Assembly (NCBI GenBank): GCA_016795365.1
Contig: JAEUHN010000026.1
Coordinates: forward strand, 239,283-303,282
Direction of reading: 5' to 3'
DNA: 64,000 nt
Source: Verrucomicrobiaceae bacterium
GTDB lineage: Bacteria > Verrucomicrobiota > Verrucomicrobiia > Verrucomicrobiales > Verrucomicrobiaceae
The notes under the pieces were generated by a model. It saw only the letters and a program-made list of their open reading frames with translations, was not told the DNA's origin and did no database searches. Below, one piece after another: positions 1-9,964 of this stretch (within the stretch, counting starts at the first letter, position 1; each line of letters begins with the position of its first letter). A program made the translations under genes and the position numbers.

Positions 1-2
1 CC

Positions 3-3000
3 ACCTGGAATCCAGCGACGGGAACGTTCCAGGAGTTCAACAACACGTCTCACGATATGTTTTGTGGTGGCATCACGCTGATGACAGATGGCCGGGTGTT
101 GGTGAATGGTGGGCGCAATGAAGTTGCCTCCACAAGTGTGTTCGACTGGAGAACTAACTCGTGGACGCGCATTCAGAACATGAATGGCGGACGCTGGTAT
201 AACACGACTGTGTCGATGCCGAATGGCAATGTGTTCACGGCCACTGGAAGCGGCACTGGACTCAGCACCACGGAACGCTGGAGCAATGCGGGTTGGAGTG
301 TGCTCACGGGCATCTCATGGCCGGCAGTGATGGCGGGCGAGACCGGATACTTCACGCACTGGCATCCCTTTGTCAGCTTGGCTCCTGATGGTCGGCTCCT
401 GCACTTCGGCCCCACGGATACGATGCATTGGTTCAATGCCGCAGGCACGGGCAGCTTCGTGAGTTCCAATGCTGCTGTGCCTGGGGTGCACTATCCGAAG
501 GAAGGCTGCTGGGTGATGTATGATGAGGGCAAGGTTCTTGTTGCTGGCGGTGGTGCTGACACGACGCCCAATCCAGGTGATAACTCGATCGGCACCAGCA
601 CCAAGCTCGCCTACACGGTCAACATGAGCACCAATCCGCCAGTGGTTTCAGGGACAGGGTCGATGAGTTACGCCCGGCAATTTGCCAATGCAGTGGTCCT
701 TCCCAGCGGTGAGGTTTTGGTGATTGGCGGCAACAGTCCCGGTCAGAAGTTCAGTGACAACGGTTCCATCATGCCGTGTGAGATCTGGAATCCGAAGACG
801 GGCACTTGGCGCACCGTGGCGAGCATCAGTGTGCCGAGGAACTACCACAGCGTGGCCCTGCTCCTGCCCGATGGGCGCGTGTGGTCCGCAGGTGGCGGGC
901 TCGGTGGTGGCGATCACCAGGACGCGCAGCTCTACAGCCCGCCGTGCTTTTTCACGAACAGTGGCACACTGGCGACACGGCCGGTCTTGAACACAGCACC
1001 TGCCAAGGTGGGTCCAGGGACGACATTCACCGTCACAGGCACCAGCGGTCTTGTGAAGTTCTCGTTCATTCGAATGGCGGCATTGACCCACAGTGTGAAC
1101 ACGGATCAGCGCTACCTTTCGTTACCCTTCACCGAGACCAGTGCGGGAACCTATCAAGTCACGGCACACTCGAATCTCAATGTGATGAACCCTGGCTACT
1201 GGATGCTTTTCGGCATCAATGCCACTGGTGCGTTCTCCGTGGCAAAGGTCATCCAAGTCGATGCCACCTCCGGTATTGCCGTCACACAACCTGGAGATCA
1301 AACCTCCACTGCAGGCGTGCCGGCATCGCTCCAGATCAATGCGACTGCGCCGACTGGCACAACGCTGACCTACAGCGCTATCGGGCTACCTACCGGTCTC
1401 ACCATCAATGCTTCCAGCGGTCTGATTACGGGCACGCCCTCGACCAGCGGCACCTTCCCTTCGCGAGTGACAGCCACGGGAGGCGGACAATCGATTTCCC
1501 AGGACTTCACGTGGACGGTGCTCCTGGCCAACACTGGCACGGGCAAGATCCTGCGCGAGTGGTGGCTCAACATTGCCAATTCAGATCTCAATAGCCTCAC
1601 CGCCAACGCAGCCTACCCCAATAGTCCAACTGGCAGCGATCAGCTCACTTCATTTGAAACTCCCACGGACTGGGCGGAAAACCTTGGTCAACGAGTTCGC
1701 GGCTACCTGTATCCTCCCATCTCAGGCCAGTATCGCTTCTGGATCGCCAGCGATGATGAAGGACGCCTGATTCTCTCTTCGAACAATAACCCGGCCAATG
1801 GCTCCATCGTCGCTCGTGTGCCCACGTGGACCAACTCGCGGGAGTGGACGCGGTTTGCCGAACAAGCATCTGCGGTTATCACGCTTCAGGCCGGCCAGCC
1901 CTATTACATCGAGGCGCTCATGAAGGAAGGCGGTGGCGGAGACAACCTGGCGGTCGCCTGGCAGACTCCGGGTTCGGCAGGTCCTGCCGTGATTGCGGGT
2001 CAGTATCTCTCACCTTGGCAGAACAATCGCACGCCTGTGCTCACCAATTCTGGCAATCGCACGAACGTGGTCGGCAATGCCGTGAGCCTCAACGTGCAAG
2101 CTTCCGATGCTGACAATGATGCTCTCACGTTTGGTGCTACCGGGCTTCCGACCAGTCTCACCATCAACAGCACCACGGGCGTCATCAGTGGCACTCCCAG
2201 TGTGGCGGGAGCCTTCAATGTCACACTGAGCGTGACCGATGGCCGCAGCACTCCGGTGACGGCTTCCTTTATTTGGACGATTAATCCTCAGGTTCAGCTC
2301 AATCCAGTGCCGGCGAATCCGCCCAGTGGCGCAGGCACCGCCTTGACTTACACGGGCTCCAGCACGGGCGGACTCAATGTGCTCTACAAGTGGAGTTGGG
2401 GTGATGGCACGGTCGATACGGCATTCAACTCCAGCCCAAGCGCTTCTCACACCTTTGCTGCGCCGGGAAGGTATCAGATCACTCTCACGGCTACTGATGA
2501 CACGGGACGCATCACCACTTTTACTTTTTATCAGGCGATCAATGCTCCCCTCACGACGAGGCGTCCGACTGCGTCCAGCAGCATTATCTTCGAAGATCGA
2601 GCCACAGGCACCAATGATCGTGTGTGGACTGTGAATCAGGACAACAACAGCGTCTCTGTCTTCGATGTGGTGACTCGCACACGTCTCGCCGAGATCAATG
2701 TGGGCACGGCTCCGCGCTCGCTGGCACAGGGACCCGACGGTCGTGTGTGGGTGACCAATATGGAGTCGGGCACGGTCTCCATCATCAGTGGCAGCACGCT
2801 TGCGGTCGTGCAGACGATTGGCCTGGCGCGTGGTTCGCGGCCGTTTGGCATCGCCTTTGATCCCGATGGAACGGATGGCTGGATCGCGTGCGAAGGAACT
2901 GGTCAGCTTCTGCGCATGAATCCCACCACAGGTGTCCAGGTTGGTGCGCTCTTGATCGGTCTCGATGCCCGTCATGTCTCGGTGAGTGCGGACAGTTCAA

Positions 3001-6000
3001 GGGTGTTCGTGACGAGATTCATCACTCCGCTGCTTCCCGGCGAGCAGACGGCCACCATCACCACGAACAGCACGGTGGGCGGTGAGGTCTTCAGTGTGCT
3101 CACGAGTAATCTGACGATCGAGAAGACCATCCTTCAGCACAGCGATCGTGCTGACACCATTACGACGGGGCGTGGCATCCCGAACTACCTCGGCCCGGCC
3201 ATCGTCTCGCCCGATGGTCTCACGGCCTGGGTTCCATCGAAGCAGGACAACATCAAGCGTGGCAGGCTTCGCGATGGCAATGAGTTGACGCACGATCAGA
3301 CCATCCGCTCGATCGCCTCGCGCATCGCTTTGACCAATGGTGCTCCTGCCAGTGCTGACGATGTGACCAGCCGCGTCGATTTCGACAACGCAGGCATTGC
3401 CTCGAACGGAGCGTTTGATCCCAAAGGAATCTACCTTTTCACTGCACTCGAGGGAAGTCGCGAAGTGGGTGTCGTCGATGTGTGGAACAAGAAGGAGATT
3501 AGCCGCTTCAGTTCGGGTCGTGCCCCGCAGGGCATTGCAGTGTCTCCAGATGGTCGCACGATCTACGTTCAGAACTTCATGGACCGAAACATCACCGTCC
3601 ATGACGTGGGTGGCATCATTGATGGCCAAGTGGCCGTGCCTGCGCTGGTCGCGACGCTGAACTGCATTACCACTGAGCGTTTGTCGCCCAATGTTTTGTT
3701 AGGCAAGAAGCACTTTTATGATGCAGCCGATCCTCGCATTGCCTTCCAGCAATACATCTCTTGTGCTGCCTGCCACAATGATGGCGGACAAGATGGGCGT
3801 GTGTGGGACTTCACCGGCTTTGGTGAAGGCTTGCGCAATACCATCACGCTTCGAGGCCACGGTGGCACGGCTCATGGCCCGGTTCATTGGACGGGGAACT
3901 TCGATGAGATCCAGGACTTCGAGAATCAGATCCACAGCTTACCCAAAGGCACTGGACTGATCTCGGGAGCGGATCCCAATCCGCCGCTAGGAGCTCCAAA
4001 TGCCGGTCGCAGCAACGACCTGGATTCGCTTGCCCTTTACGTCTCATCTTTGACATCCAGCGATGCGAGTCCTTCTCGAAATAGCGACGGATCACTGACC
4101 GCATCGGCCGAAAGCGGTAAGCTGGTGTTTGCCAACTTCTCATGCGCAGGATGCCATGGAGGCAGTCGATTCACTGATAGCGCGGTCAACCTTCTACATG
4201 ACATTGGCACCACCAAGCCATCGAGCGGCCAGCGTCTCGGAGCGGCGCTCACTGGCTTGGACACACCTTCTCTGCGTGGTCTTTGGAACACGGCACCATT
4301 CCTTCATGATGGCAGTGCAGCGACGATTGAGGCATCCATCGCAGCGCATCGCAATGTGCCAGTGCCTGCCGCTGGCAGTGCTTCCATGACAAACTTGGTC
4401 AACTACCTGATCTCGATTGATGAACTGGAGGCGGACCCATCGCCGACTCGCTTCCCCATCACGCTAAGCGCTCCTGCGACCGCGACGGGGGCGTTCACCA
4501 TCGATGGAGGAACGACACTGGCTTTTGCCGCGGGCTTGCTCGTGTCCGAGTTCGAGGTCACCAATGGCACCGCGAGCAACCTCGTCACCCTCCCGCAGAA
4601 TGCAGCGTTCTCGGTGACCATCACGCCCACAGCTCCGGGCGTGGTCACCGTCAGGCTGCCTGCGGGAGCCATGACCTTCTCGACCACGGCGACGAGTCTC
4701 GCGTCCAACACGACATCGACAGCCTACAGTCTTCCCAACCGTGCTCCCGTAGTGACGACGCCCGCAAACCAAAGCACTGTTCGTGGAGCTACCACGTCCC
4801 TCCAGATCGCAGCGAGCGATCCAGATGGCAATGCATTGACCTACTCGGCTACGGGATTGCCACTGGGTCTCAGCATCGGATCGAGCACAGGATTGATTTC
4901 GGGCACGTTGAGTCTGACGGCGGCGAATTCCAACGATGTCTCCGTAACGGTGAGTGACGGCACGCTGAGCACCTTGGTGAATTTTGTCTGGACCACCACA
5001 GCTCCCAACCGCGCGCCCACGGTGGTGAAACCCGTTGATCAAACCTCTGTGAGGGGGACGATAACCAGCTTGCAGATCAGTGCTAACGACGCCGATGGGA
5101 ACGCGCTTCGCTACACGGCCACAGGATTGCCCCTGGGGCTGACGATCAATGAGAACACGGGTCTGATCAGCGGAACCGTCAGTCTCTCCGCTTCCGCGAC
5201 GAACAATATCGAGGTGATGGTCAGCGACGCGGCTTTGTCCGCGAGCACTTCGTTTGTCTGGAACACCACCGCGCCACCCCTGACGGCAGTGCTTGCGAGC
5301 GATGCATCGGTGATCACCACGCAAAACTTTGTCGTCACGCTTACTCTGAGTGAAGCCGTGGCGAATGTGGCGAACAGCGAGCTTCCGACAACGAACTGCA
5401 CCGTGCAGGGCATTACTGGCAGTGGAACTACTTGGACGGTCACCATGCGTGCAGGAAATGCAGGAGTGATGAGTGTCCGCTACGTCACGGCCTCCGTGAG
5501 CAGTAATGCACTCAGTCTGAGCTATGATCCTCCTGCGGCCTTTGCGGCCAAGGTTAACTTCCAGCCCCCAGCAGCTCCGGTTCCGAGTGGTTATGTGCCG
5601 GACATTGGCAACCTCTTCGGTGCGCGCAGTGGATTGAACTACGGCTGGTCCGTCGATCACATCTCCCAAGGCCGTGATCGCAATCAGGTCAGCGATCAGC
5701 GCCAAGATACGTTGATGCTCATGAAGCTGAACGCCATCTGGGAGATCGAAGTGCCGAACGGCAGCTACGATGTTACCCTCAGCGTGGGCGATGCCGGTGG
5801 ATCGTCGTTGGTTTCGCTCTCGGTCGAGGGAAGCAGTGTGTGGAGCCGTCAGCGTTTTGCAGCCGGTGCGTTTTCGGTCAAGACGGTTCGTATTGCGGTC
5901 AGCGATGGTCGACTTACCATGGCCAACAGCGCAGCCAGCAACAATCAGACCCGCCTCAACTACATCGACATCCGCACGGCCGGAGCGCCGATCGCAGCAG

Positions 6001-7787
6001 GAAAGACTCATGGCCTCACGGCTGACTACTTTGCTGGTGTGAGCTTCGACACGCTGCGTTTCACCCGCGTGGATGCTTGTGTGGACAATCGCTGGCAATC
6101 GCTATCTCCCGATGCGCGTTTGTCGGCTGACCGGTTCTCCGTGCGCTGGCGTGGCTGTGTGGTGCCTCGCTACTCGCAACCCTATACCTTTATCACGACA
6201 TCCGATGATGGCGTGCGTCTGTGGGTGAACGATCAGATGATCATCAACAATTGGAACGACCACGGCGAAACGCAGAACACCGGCAGCATTCAGCTCTCAG
6301 CCGGTGTGCCCGCGACGATCAAGATGGAGTTCTACGAGAACGGTGGTGATGCTGTCGCCCGTCTCGAGTGGCAGAGCGGCAGTCAGACGCGTGAGATCAT
6401 TCCGAATGAGCGACTGCTGATCAACGAGACCGAAAAGAATACAGCTCCGTATCCGCTCACCTTCGCCGAGTGGCAGAGCAGCGGGCGCGTGACCGGAAGC
6501 ACGACCACCAGCGACAGTGATGGTGATGGGGCAAGCGACCTGTTCGAGTATGCCCTGGGGACGGCGGCAAGCACTGGCGTGCAGACGAGTGAAGCTCTGA
6601 CTATCACGCTGGCGGCCAATGGCGACACTGAGGTGAGCAGCTCGCGTCCACGCGGACTCACAGATGTGGAATGGGTGCTTGAAAGCAGCAATGATCTCAA
6701 GGATTGGACCACCGAGTCCATCATGCCTGTGATCACCGATCTGGGTGATGGAACGGAACGCTGCGTCTGGCTGAATCCTGTGCGTCGCATTGTCCGGCTT
6801 CGTGTCGTTCATTCGAGCGGAGCAGTGGCTCTCAGTAGTCCCGCCAGCATGCAGAAGTTGGCCTTGAACCCAGGCACCCAGACCGTCGGCGTTTCGGTGG
6901 TGCGAGCCCCGGTCTTCTCAGGCACTATCAGCAGCATCAATGGCTCTACGTTGCTTCTCAACGACGATGCAAGCCTAACAGCTGCGGTAGATGCCGATGC
7001 TCGATACTACCTTGAGATTCGTGCCGGCAAGTATGCGGGGCAGCGCTTCGATGTGAAGTCAGTTGCTGACAGTTCTCTCGAAGTCGATCTGACCGCGCCA
7101 TACAACACGCTGGCGGCGATCCCCTCCGATCTGGTGGGCGCGAGCATTGTCGTTCGTCCGCATTTGATGCTGAGTTCCGCCTTCGATCCTGATCGCTTGC
7201 AGGCAGGACTTACACCGACGGCTGCCGACCAGGTGCTCTTCTTCGAGAACGGCGGTTACGTCACCTACTGGCTCTTCAATGGTGGAGGCGATGAGTCGCT
7301 TCGCGGCTGGTTGCGGGTGGGCGATGGCGCGGACACTTCGCGCGCCAATCCCATTCTTGCCCCAGGCACGGGCGTGATGGTCAAGGTGCTCTCCGGAGCA
7401 CGCACGTGGTCCATGGCGGGCCAGGTCAGGACGAACGTGTTCGTTCAGCGTCTCATGGCAGGGCACAACCTCATCGCCTCGCCTTGGCCGACAGACCAGA
7501 GCCCGCAATCGCTGGGCCTCACACAGCCAGGCTTGGCCGCGGGTTCGCGCAATCCGCAGACGTCCGATCAACTTCAGCGCTGGAACGGCGACATCTCTGG
7601 TGGGGTTCCGAGTTACAGCACGTTCTGGCTGCTCGATAACCAATTGTCGATGCGCTACTGGCTTGCGCTCGCTTCAGGATCACTCGCATCGGTGGACACC
7701 AGCATCTTGATGCCCGCTCACCGGAGCCTCTTCTACAAGGCTCAAGCTGGCACCGCCGCCCGCACCTGGACGTTGCCCCTGCCTTGA
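3..7787 (+). CDS. Giant secreted multidomain protein: galactose-oxidase-like, YVTN propeller and diheme module (5' partial)
   Basis: The frame is open from the first bases, so the N terminus and signal peptide lie outside the window; 2576 residues are visible from the Met at 57. Numbered from that Met, residues 1-400 resemble a galactose-oxidase Kelch propeller plus DUF1929. The expected copper-radical residues are present: Cys3 (DMFCGG), Tyr48 (GRWYNTT), Tyr263-His264 (NYHSVALLLPDG) and His345 (LTHSVN). Then come a putative-Ig repeat (~410-490), PA14 (~497-650), a second Ig repeat, PKD (~750-830), a YVTN propeller (~850-1180), and a diheme cytochrome/MauG-like module with CAACH (1236) and CAGCH (1363). 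Two further Ig repeats (~1560-1740), a malectin-like segment (~1830-1975), a second PA14 (~1985-2115) and a DxDxDG segment follow. The domain reading is by eye; the substrate is unknown. Probably exported or cell-surface. Confidence 0.85.
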   Translation, partial: TWNPATGTFQEFNNTSHDMFCGGITLMTDGRVLVNGGRNEVASTSVFDWRTNSWTRIQNMNGGRWYNTTVSMPNGNVFTATGSGTGLSTTERWSNAGWSVLTGISWPAVMAGETGYFTHWHPFVSLAPDGRLLHFGPTDTMHWFNAAGTGSFVSSNAAVPGVHYPKEGCWVMYDEGKVLVAGGGADTTPNPGDNSIGTSTKLAYTVNMSTNPPVVSGTGSMSYARQFANAVVLPSGEVLVIGGNSPGQKFSDNGSIMPCEIWNPKTGTWRTVASISVPRNYHSVALLLPDGRVWSAGGGLGGGDHQDAQLYSPPCFFTNSGTLATRPVLNTAPAKVGPGTTFTVTGTSGLVKFSFIRMAALTHSVNTDQRYLSLPFTETSAGTYQVTAHSNLNVMNPGYWMLFGINATGAFSVAKVIQVDATSGIAVTQPGDQTSTAGVPASLQINATAPTGTTLTYSAIGLPTGLTINASSGLITGTPSTSGTFPSRVTATGGGQSISQDFTWTVLLANTGTGKILREWWLNIANSDLNSLTANAAYPNSPTGSDQLTSFETPTDWAENLGQRVRGYLYPPISGQYRFWIASDDEGRLILSSNNNPANGSIVARVPTWTNSREWTRFAEQASAVITLQAGQPYYIEALMKEGGGGDNLAVAWQTPGSAGPAVIAGQYLSPWQNNRTPVLTNSGNRTNVVGNAVSLNVQASDADNDALTFGATGLPTSLTINSTTGVISGTPSVAGAFNVTLSVTDGRSTPVTASFIWTINPQVQLNPVPANPPSGAGTALTYTGSSTGGLNVLYKWSWGDGTVDTAFNSSPSASHTFAAPGRYQITLTATDDTGRITTFTFYQAINAPLTTRRPTASSSIIFEDRATGTNDRVWTVNQDNNSVSVFDVVTRTRLAEINVGTAPRSLAQGPDGRVWVTNMESGTVSIISGSTLAVVQTIGLARGSRPFGIAFDPDGTDGWIACEGTGQLLRMNPTTGVQVGALLIGLDARHVSVSADSSRVFVTRFITPLLPGEQTATITTNSTVGGEVFSVLTSNLTIEKTILQHSDRADTITTGRGIPNYLGPAIVSPDGLTAWVPSKQDNIKRGRLRDGNELTHDQTIRSIASRIALTNGAPASADDVTSRVDFDNAGIASNGAFDPKGIYLFTALEGSREVGVVDVWNKKEISRFSSGRAPQGIAVSPDGRTIYVQNFMDRNITVHDVGGIIDGQVAVPALVATLNCITTERLSPNVLLGKKHFYDAADPRIAFQQYISCAACHNDGGQDGRVWDFTGFGEGLRNTITLRGHGGTAHGPVHWTGNFDEIQDFENQIHSLPKGTGLISGADPNPPLGAPNAGRSNDLDSLALYVSSLTSSDASPSRNSDGSLTASAESGKLVFANFSCAGCHGGSRFTDSAVNLLHDIGTTKPSSGQRLGAALTGLDTPSLRGLWNTAPFLHDGSAATIEASIAAHRNVPVPAAGSASMTNLVNYLISIDELEADPSPTRFPITLSAPATATGAFTIDGGTTLAFAAGLLVSEFEVTNGTASNLVTLPQNAAFSVTITPTAPGVVTVRLPAGAMTFSTTATSLASNTTSTAYSLPNRAPVVTTPANQSTVRGATTSLQIAASDPDGNALTYSATGLPLGLSIGSSTGLISGTLSLTAANSNDVSVTVSDGTLSTLVNFVWTTTAPNRAPTVVKPVDQTSVRGTITSLQISANDADGNALRYTATGLPLGLTINENTGLISGTVSLSASATNNIEVMVSDAALSASTSFVWNTTAPPLTAVLASDASVITTQNFVVTLTLSEAVANVANSELPTTNCTVQGITGSGTTWTVTMRAGNAGVMSVRYVTASVSSNALSLSYDPPAAFAAKVNFQPPAAPVPSGYVPDIGNLFGARSGLNYGWSVDHISQGRDRNQVSDQRQDTLMLMKLNAIWEIEVPNGSYDVTLSVGDAGGSSLVSLSVEGSSVWSRQRFAAGAFSVKTVRIAVSDGRLTMANSAASNNQTRLNYIDIRTAGAPIAAGKTHGLTADYFAGVSFDTLRFTRVDACVDNRWQSLSPDARLSADRFSVRWRGCVVPRYSQPYTFITTSDDGVRLWVNDQMIINNWNDHGETQNTGSIQLSAGVPATIKMEFYENGGDAVARLEWQSGSQTREIIPNERLLINETEKNTAPYPLTFAEWQSSGRVTGSTTTSDSDGDGASDLFEYALGTAASTGVQTSEALTITLAANGDTEVSSSRPRGLTDVEWVLESSNDLKDWTTESIMPVITDLGDGTERCVWLNPVRRIVRLRVVHSSGAVALSSPASMQKLALNPGTQTVGVSVVRAPVFSGTISSINGSTLLLNDDASLTAAVDADARYYLEIRAGKYAGQRFDVKSVADSSLEVDLTAPYNTLAAIPSDLVGASIVVRPHLMLSSAFDPDRLQAGLTPTAADQVLFFENGGYVTYWLFNGGGDESLRGWLRVGDGADTSRANPILAPGTGVMVKVLSGARTWSMAGQVRTNVFVQRLMAGHNLIASPWPTDQSPQSLGLTQPGLAAGSRNPQTSDQLQRWNGDISGGVPSYSTFWLLDNQLSMRYWLALASGSLASVDTSILMPAHRSLFYKAQAGTAARTWTLPLP

Positions 7788-7804
7788 TCGTGCAGCAGCA
7801 TAGC

Positions 7805-9943
7805 TCAGCGCCTCAGTCGGTAAAAGGATCGGGGCGCGAGTTTCGTGGGCATGGAGAACACATTATCGCCGCCCGACCTAACAATGCCGGTGGTGACAAC
7901 GGTCCAGATTTGCATGTCGTTGGACGATTCGAGGACGACCGCTGTGTCTGATGCATCCCAGCGAAGTTCCGCTGACGAGCTGGCTGTCGGCAATGTGTTA
8001 ACCACATTGAGGTTTGGTGCCTGGGCGACGATGCCGGGATTGCTGCTGCTGCTGCCAGGGTCGGTGCCGAAGTTGTGCTCCTGCAAGTTAAGAAACCCGT
8101 CGCCATCGGTATCCCCGCCAGGATCAGTGATGCCAGTGAGCTGCTCCCAGGCATCGGACAGGCCGTTGCTGTTGGCATCGGTATTCGCGGCGACTTGTGG
8201 ACTGCCGGGCGTGGCGGTGGTGTAGGTGGCGCTGCGGATCGGACCCTGGCCGGTGGTGGTGAAGATGTTGCCAAAGGAGAAGACGATATGCGTGGCGTAG
8301 GCGCGGACTGTGGTGTTGCTCGTGATCTCGATCCGAGCCGGAGGCGAGGGGACGTAGTTCCATTCCCCGCCATCGAGTTGATAATACACGATCGGTCCGA
8401 TACCGCTTTGAGCTGGCTTTATTTGGATGGTCAGCGGTCCCTGGTAGCTGCCGGATGGGTGGGAGAAGATTACATCGGCGGCGGTTTGGTTCGCCACATT
8501 GGCGGCATCCAGCAAGGTGATAGAGGTGGCGGAATCAATCTGATTCGGCAGCGCGTGAGTGGTGGTGCCAGGGACCGCGAGCATGGCAGGCTGGGCATTG
8601 CCAAGACCAGCAGTGGTCCCGCCATCCAGGAGTGATGACAAGGTAATATTGCCAGCGGCATAGGCAGCATTGGTGGTCCAGTCGGGCACGCGCTTGCGAG
8701 CGACGGGCTTGGCATTCGGACTCACGAACGGCTCGCCGTTGAAGGCGATGATGTTGGAGTAGAGGGGCTTTGCCGGGGCGGTGGGGATGCTGCCGGTGGC
8801 GATACGAGTGTAGCTGTTCCCACTGCGATGGATGCGATCATAGGCGAGGCTGCCATTGCGATCGCCAATAAGGATGAAGTCGCCGCCAGGGAGCGGAATC
8901 ACATCGTCGAGGTCCATGCCATCCAGATCCACAGGACCAACAAGCACGGGGGCGACGCGGCCATCGTAATCGTAGAGCGAGGCTCCACCAGCGGCATCCG
9001 CCCAAGCAATGACCAACCGCGAAGCGGTTTCCTCAATGATGCGCACGGACTTGATCGGGCGGCCCATGTTGTAGCTGCCCACGGAAACGACATGGAGCGT
9101 GCCGCTGTTGTTGGCATCCGTGAGTCGTGCGGCGCGCAGGAAGTTGTCCGTGGGCGACCAGGCGAGCGAGGTGGTGGAGCGGAAGCTGTTGACCGTGATG
9201 TCTTCCAGGTCCTGATCGAACTGCCCTGCTGTGAACTCGGCGTTCGCTGGCAACCCAGTCAAAGAGCCGCGCAAGGTGCCGGCATTGATGGTGAGCTGGA
9301 AGAACTGCAGTTGCGACCCGCCGACAGCATCCGTGATGCAGGCCATGGCGCCATTGTAAACTGGGTGCAGGTAGAGCGGGCGGGACTGGCGAGGATTGGC
9401 ACCGACCTCATCGGAGGACCACAGATCGGGAAAGAAGATTGTTGGTGGAAAGCCACCAGGATGGATGGCGATGAGCGTAGCAGCGGTGGGGCCAGCTTTC
9501 TTGAAGCCTGCGACGAAAGTGGAGGTCTGGCCAGGGCCGGTATCGAAGGCCGCAAGCGTGACGGGTTCAGGTGCAATAGGATCCACGGAGGCGGGCGGCT
9601 CGCTGCCATCCAGCGGAACGTATTGCACGCGGTTGAATGAAGCATTCGTGACGGCCAGGGACCATGCGCCTGCATCAATGAAATGCGCGAGCGCCGCGGA
9701 ATCTATGGAGCTGACGCCAAGGTTCGTGGCCTCGCTCCAGTCGAAGGCATTGCCCACACCTGGCGTGCCGGTGATGAAGGTGCCGGAGGAACGGTTAATG
9801 ATAAGCAGATCATTGGTTCCAGGCGCACCGGAGAAGATGATGCGGTCGCGGCTGATATTCGCGGCTGGCGGAGCGTTGGCCGGGCGCTGCGCCTGAGCGA
9901 GCGCCGTGAAGAGCAGAAACAGCAGGAGAAGGTGAAGCTTCAT
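7805..9943 (-). CDS. Secreted protein with chitobiase C-terminal-like and DxDxDG calcium-binding segments
   Basis: 712 residues with a clear Sec signal peptide (MKLHLLLLFLLFTALAQAQ). The first ~450 residues look beta-rich and propeller-like and match no family I recognise. Around residues 490-580 there is a segment like the chitobiase/beta-hexosaminidase C-terminal domain (FSHPSGSY, YYQLDGGEW, IEITSNTTVRAYA). It is followed by a thrombospondin-3-like calcium segment (DANSNGLSDAW, DTDGDGFLNLQEHNFGTDP) and a C terminus ending SFYRLRR, a tail common on secreted verrucomicrobial proteins. It is third in a run of three co-directional secreted genes, 21 bases after the previous stop, and converges with the giant oxidase. 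Function unknown; probably cell-surface or extracellular. Confidence 0.8.
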   Translation of the reverse strand: MKLHLLLLFLLFTALAQAQRPANAPPAANISRDRIIFSGAPGTNDLLIINRSSGTFITGTPGVGNAFDWSEATNLGVSSIDSAALAHFIDAGAWSLAVTNASFNRVQYVPLDGSEPPASVDPIAPEPVTLAAFDTGPGQTSTFVAGFKKAGPTAATLIAIHPGGFPPTIFFPDLWSSDEVGANPRQSRPLYLHPVYNGAMACITDAVGGSQLQFFQLTINAGTLRGSLTGLPANAEFTAGQFDQDLEDITVNSFRSTTSLAWSPTDNFLRAARLTDANNSGTLHVVSVGSYNMGRPIKSVRIIEETASRLVIAWADAAGGASLYDYDGRVAPVLVGPVDLDGMDLDDVIPLPGGDFILIGDRNGSLAYDRIHRSGNSYTRIATGSIPTAPAKPLYSNIIAFNGEPFVSPNAKPVARKRVPDWTTNAAYAAGNITLSSLLDGGTTAGLGNAQPAMLAVPGTTTHALPNQIDSATSITLLDAANVANQTAADVIFSHPSGSYQGPLTIQIKPAQSGIGPIVYYQLDGGEWNYVPSPPARIEITSNTTVRAYATHIVFSFGNIFTTTGQGPIRSATYTTATPGSPQVAANTDANSNGLSDAWEQLTGITDPGGDTDGDGFLNLQEHNFGTDPGSSSSNPGIVAQAPNLNVVNTLPTASSSAELRWDASDTAVVLESSNDMQIWTVVTTGIVRSGGDNVFSMPTKLAPRSFYRLRR

Positions 9944-9964
9944 GAGGTGAAGGACGGCAGAGGG

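Noticed and set aside
4464..6098. 544-codon frame antisense to the giant oxidase
   Set aside because: Composition is biased to Arg/His/Gly and it has no recognisable motif; the plus strand is clearly coding.
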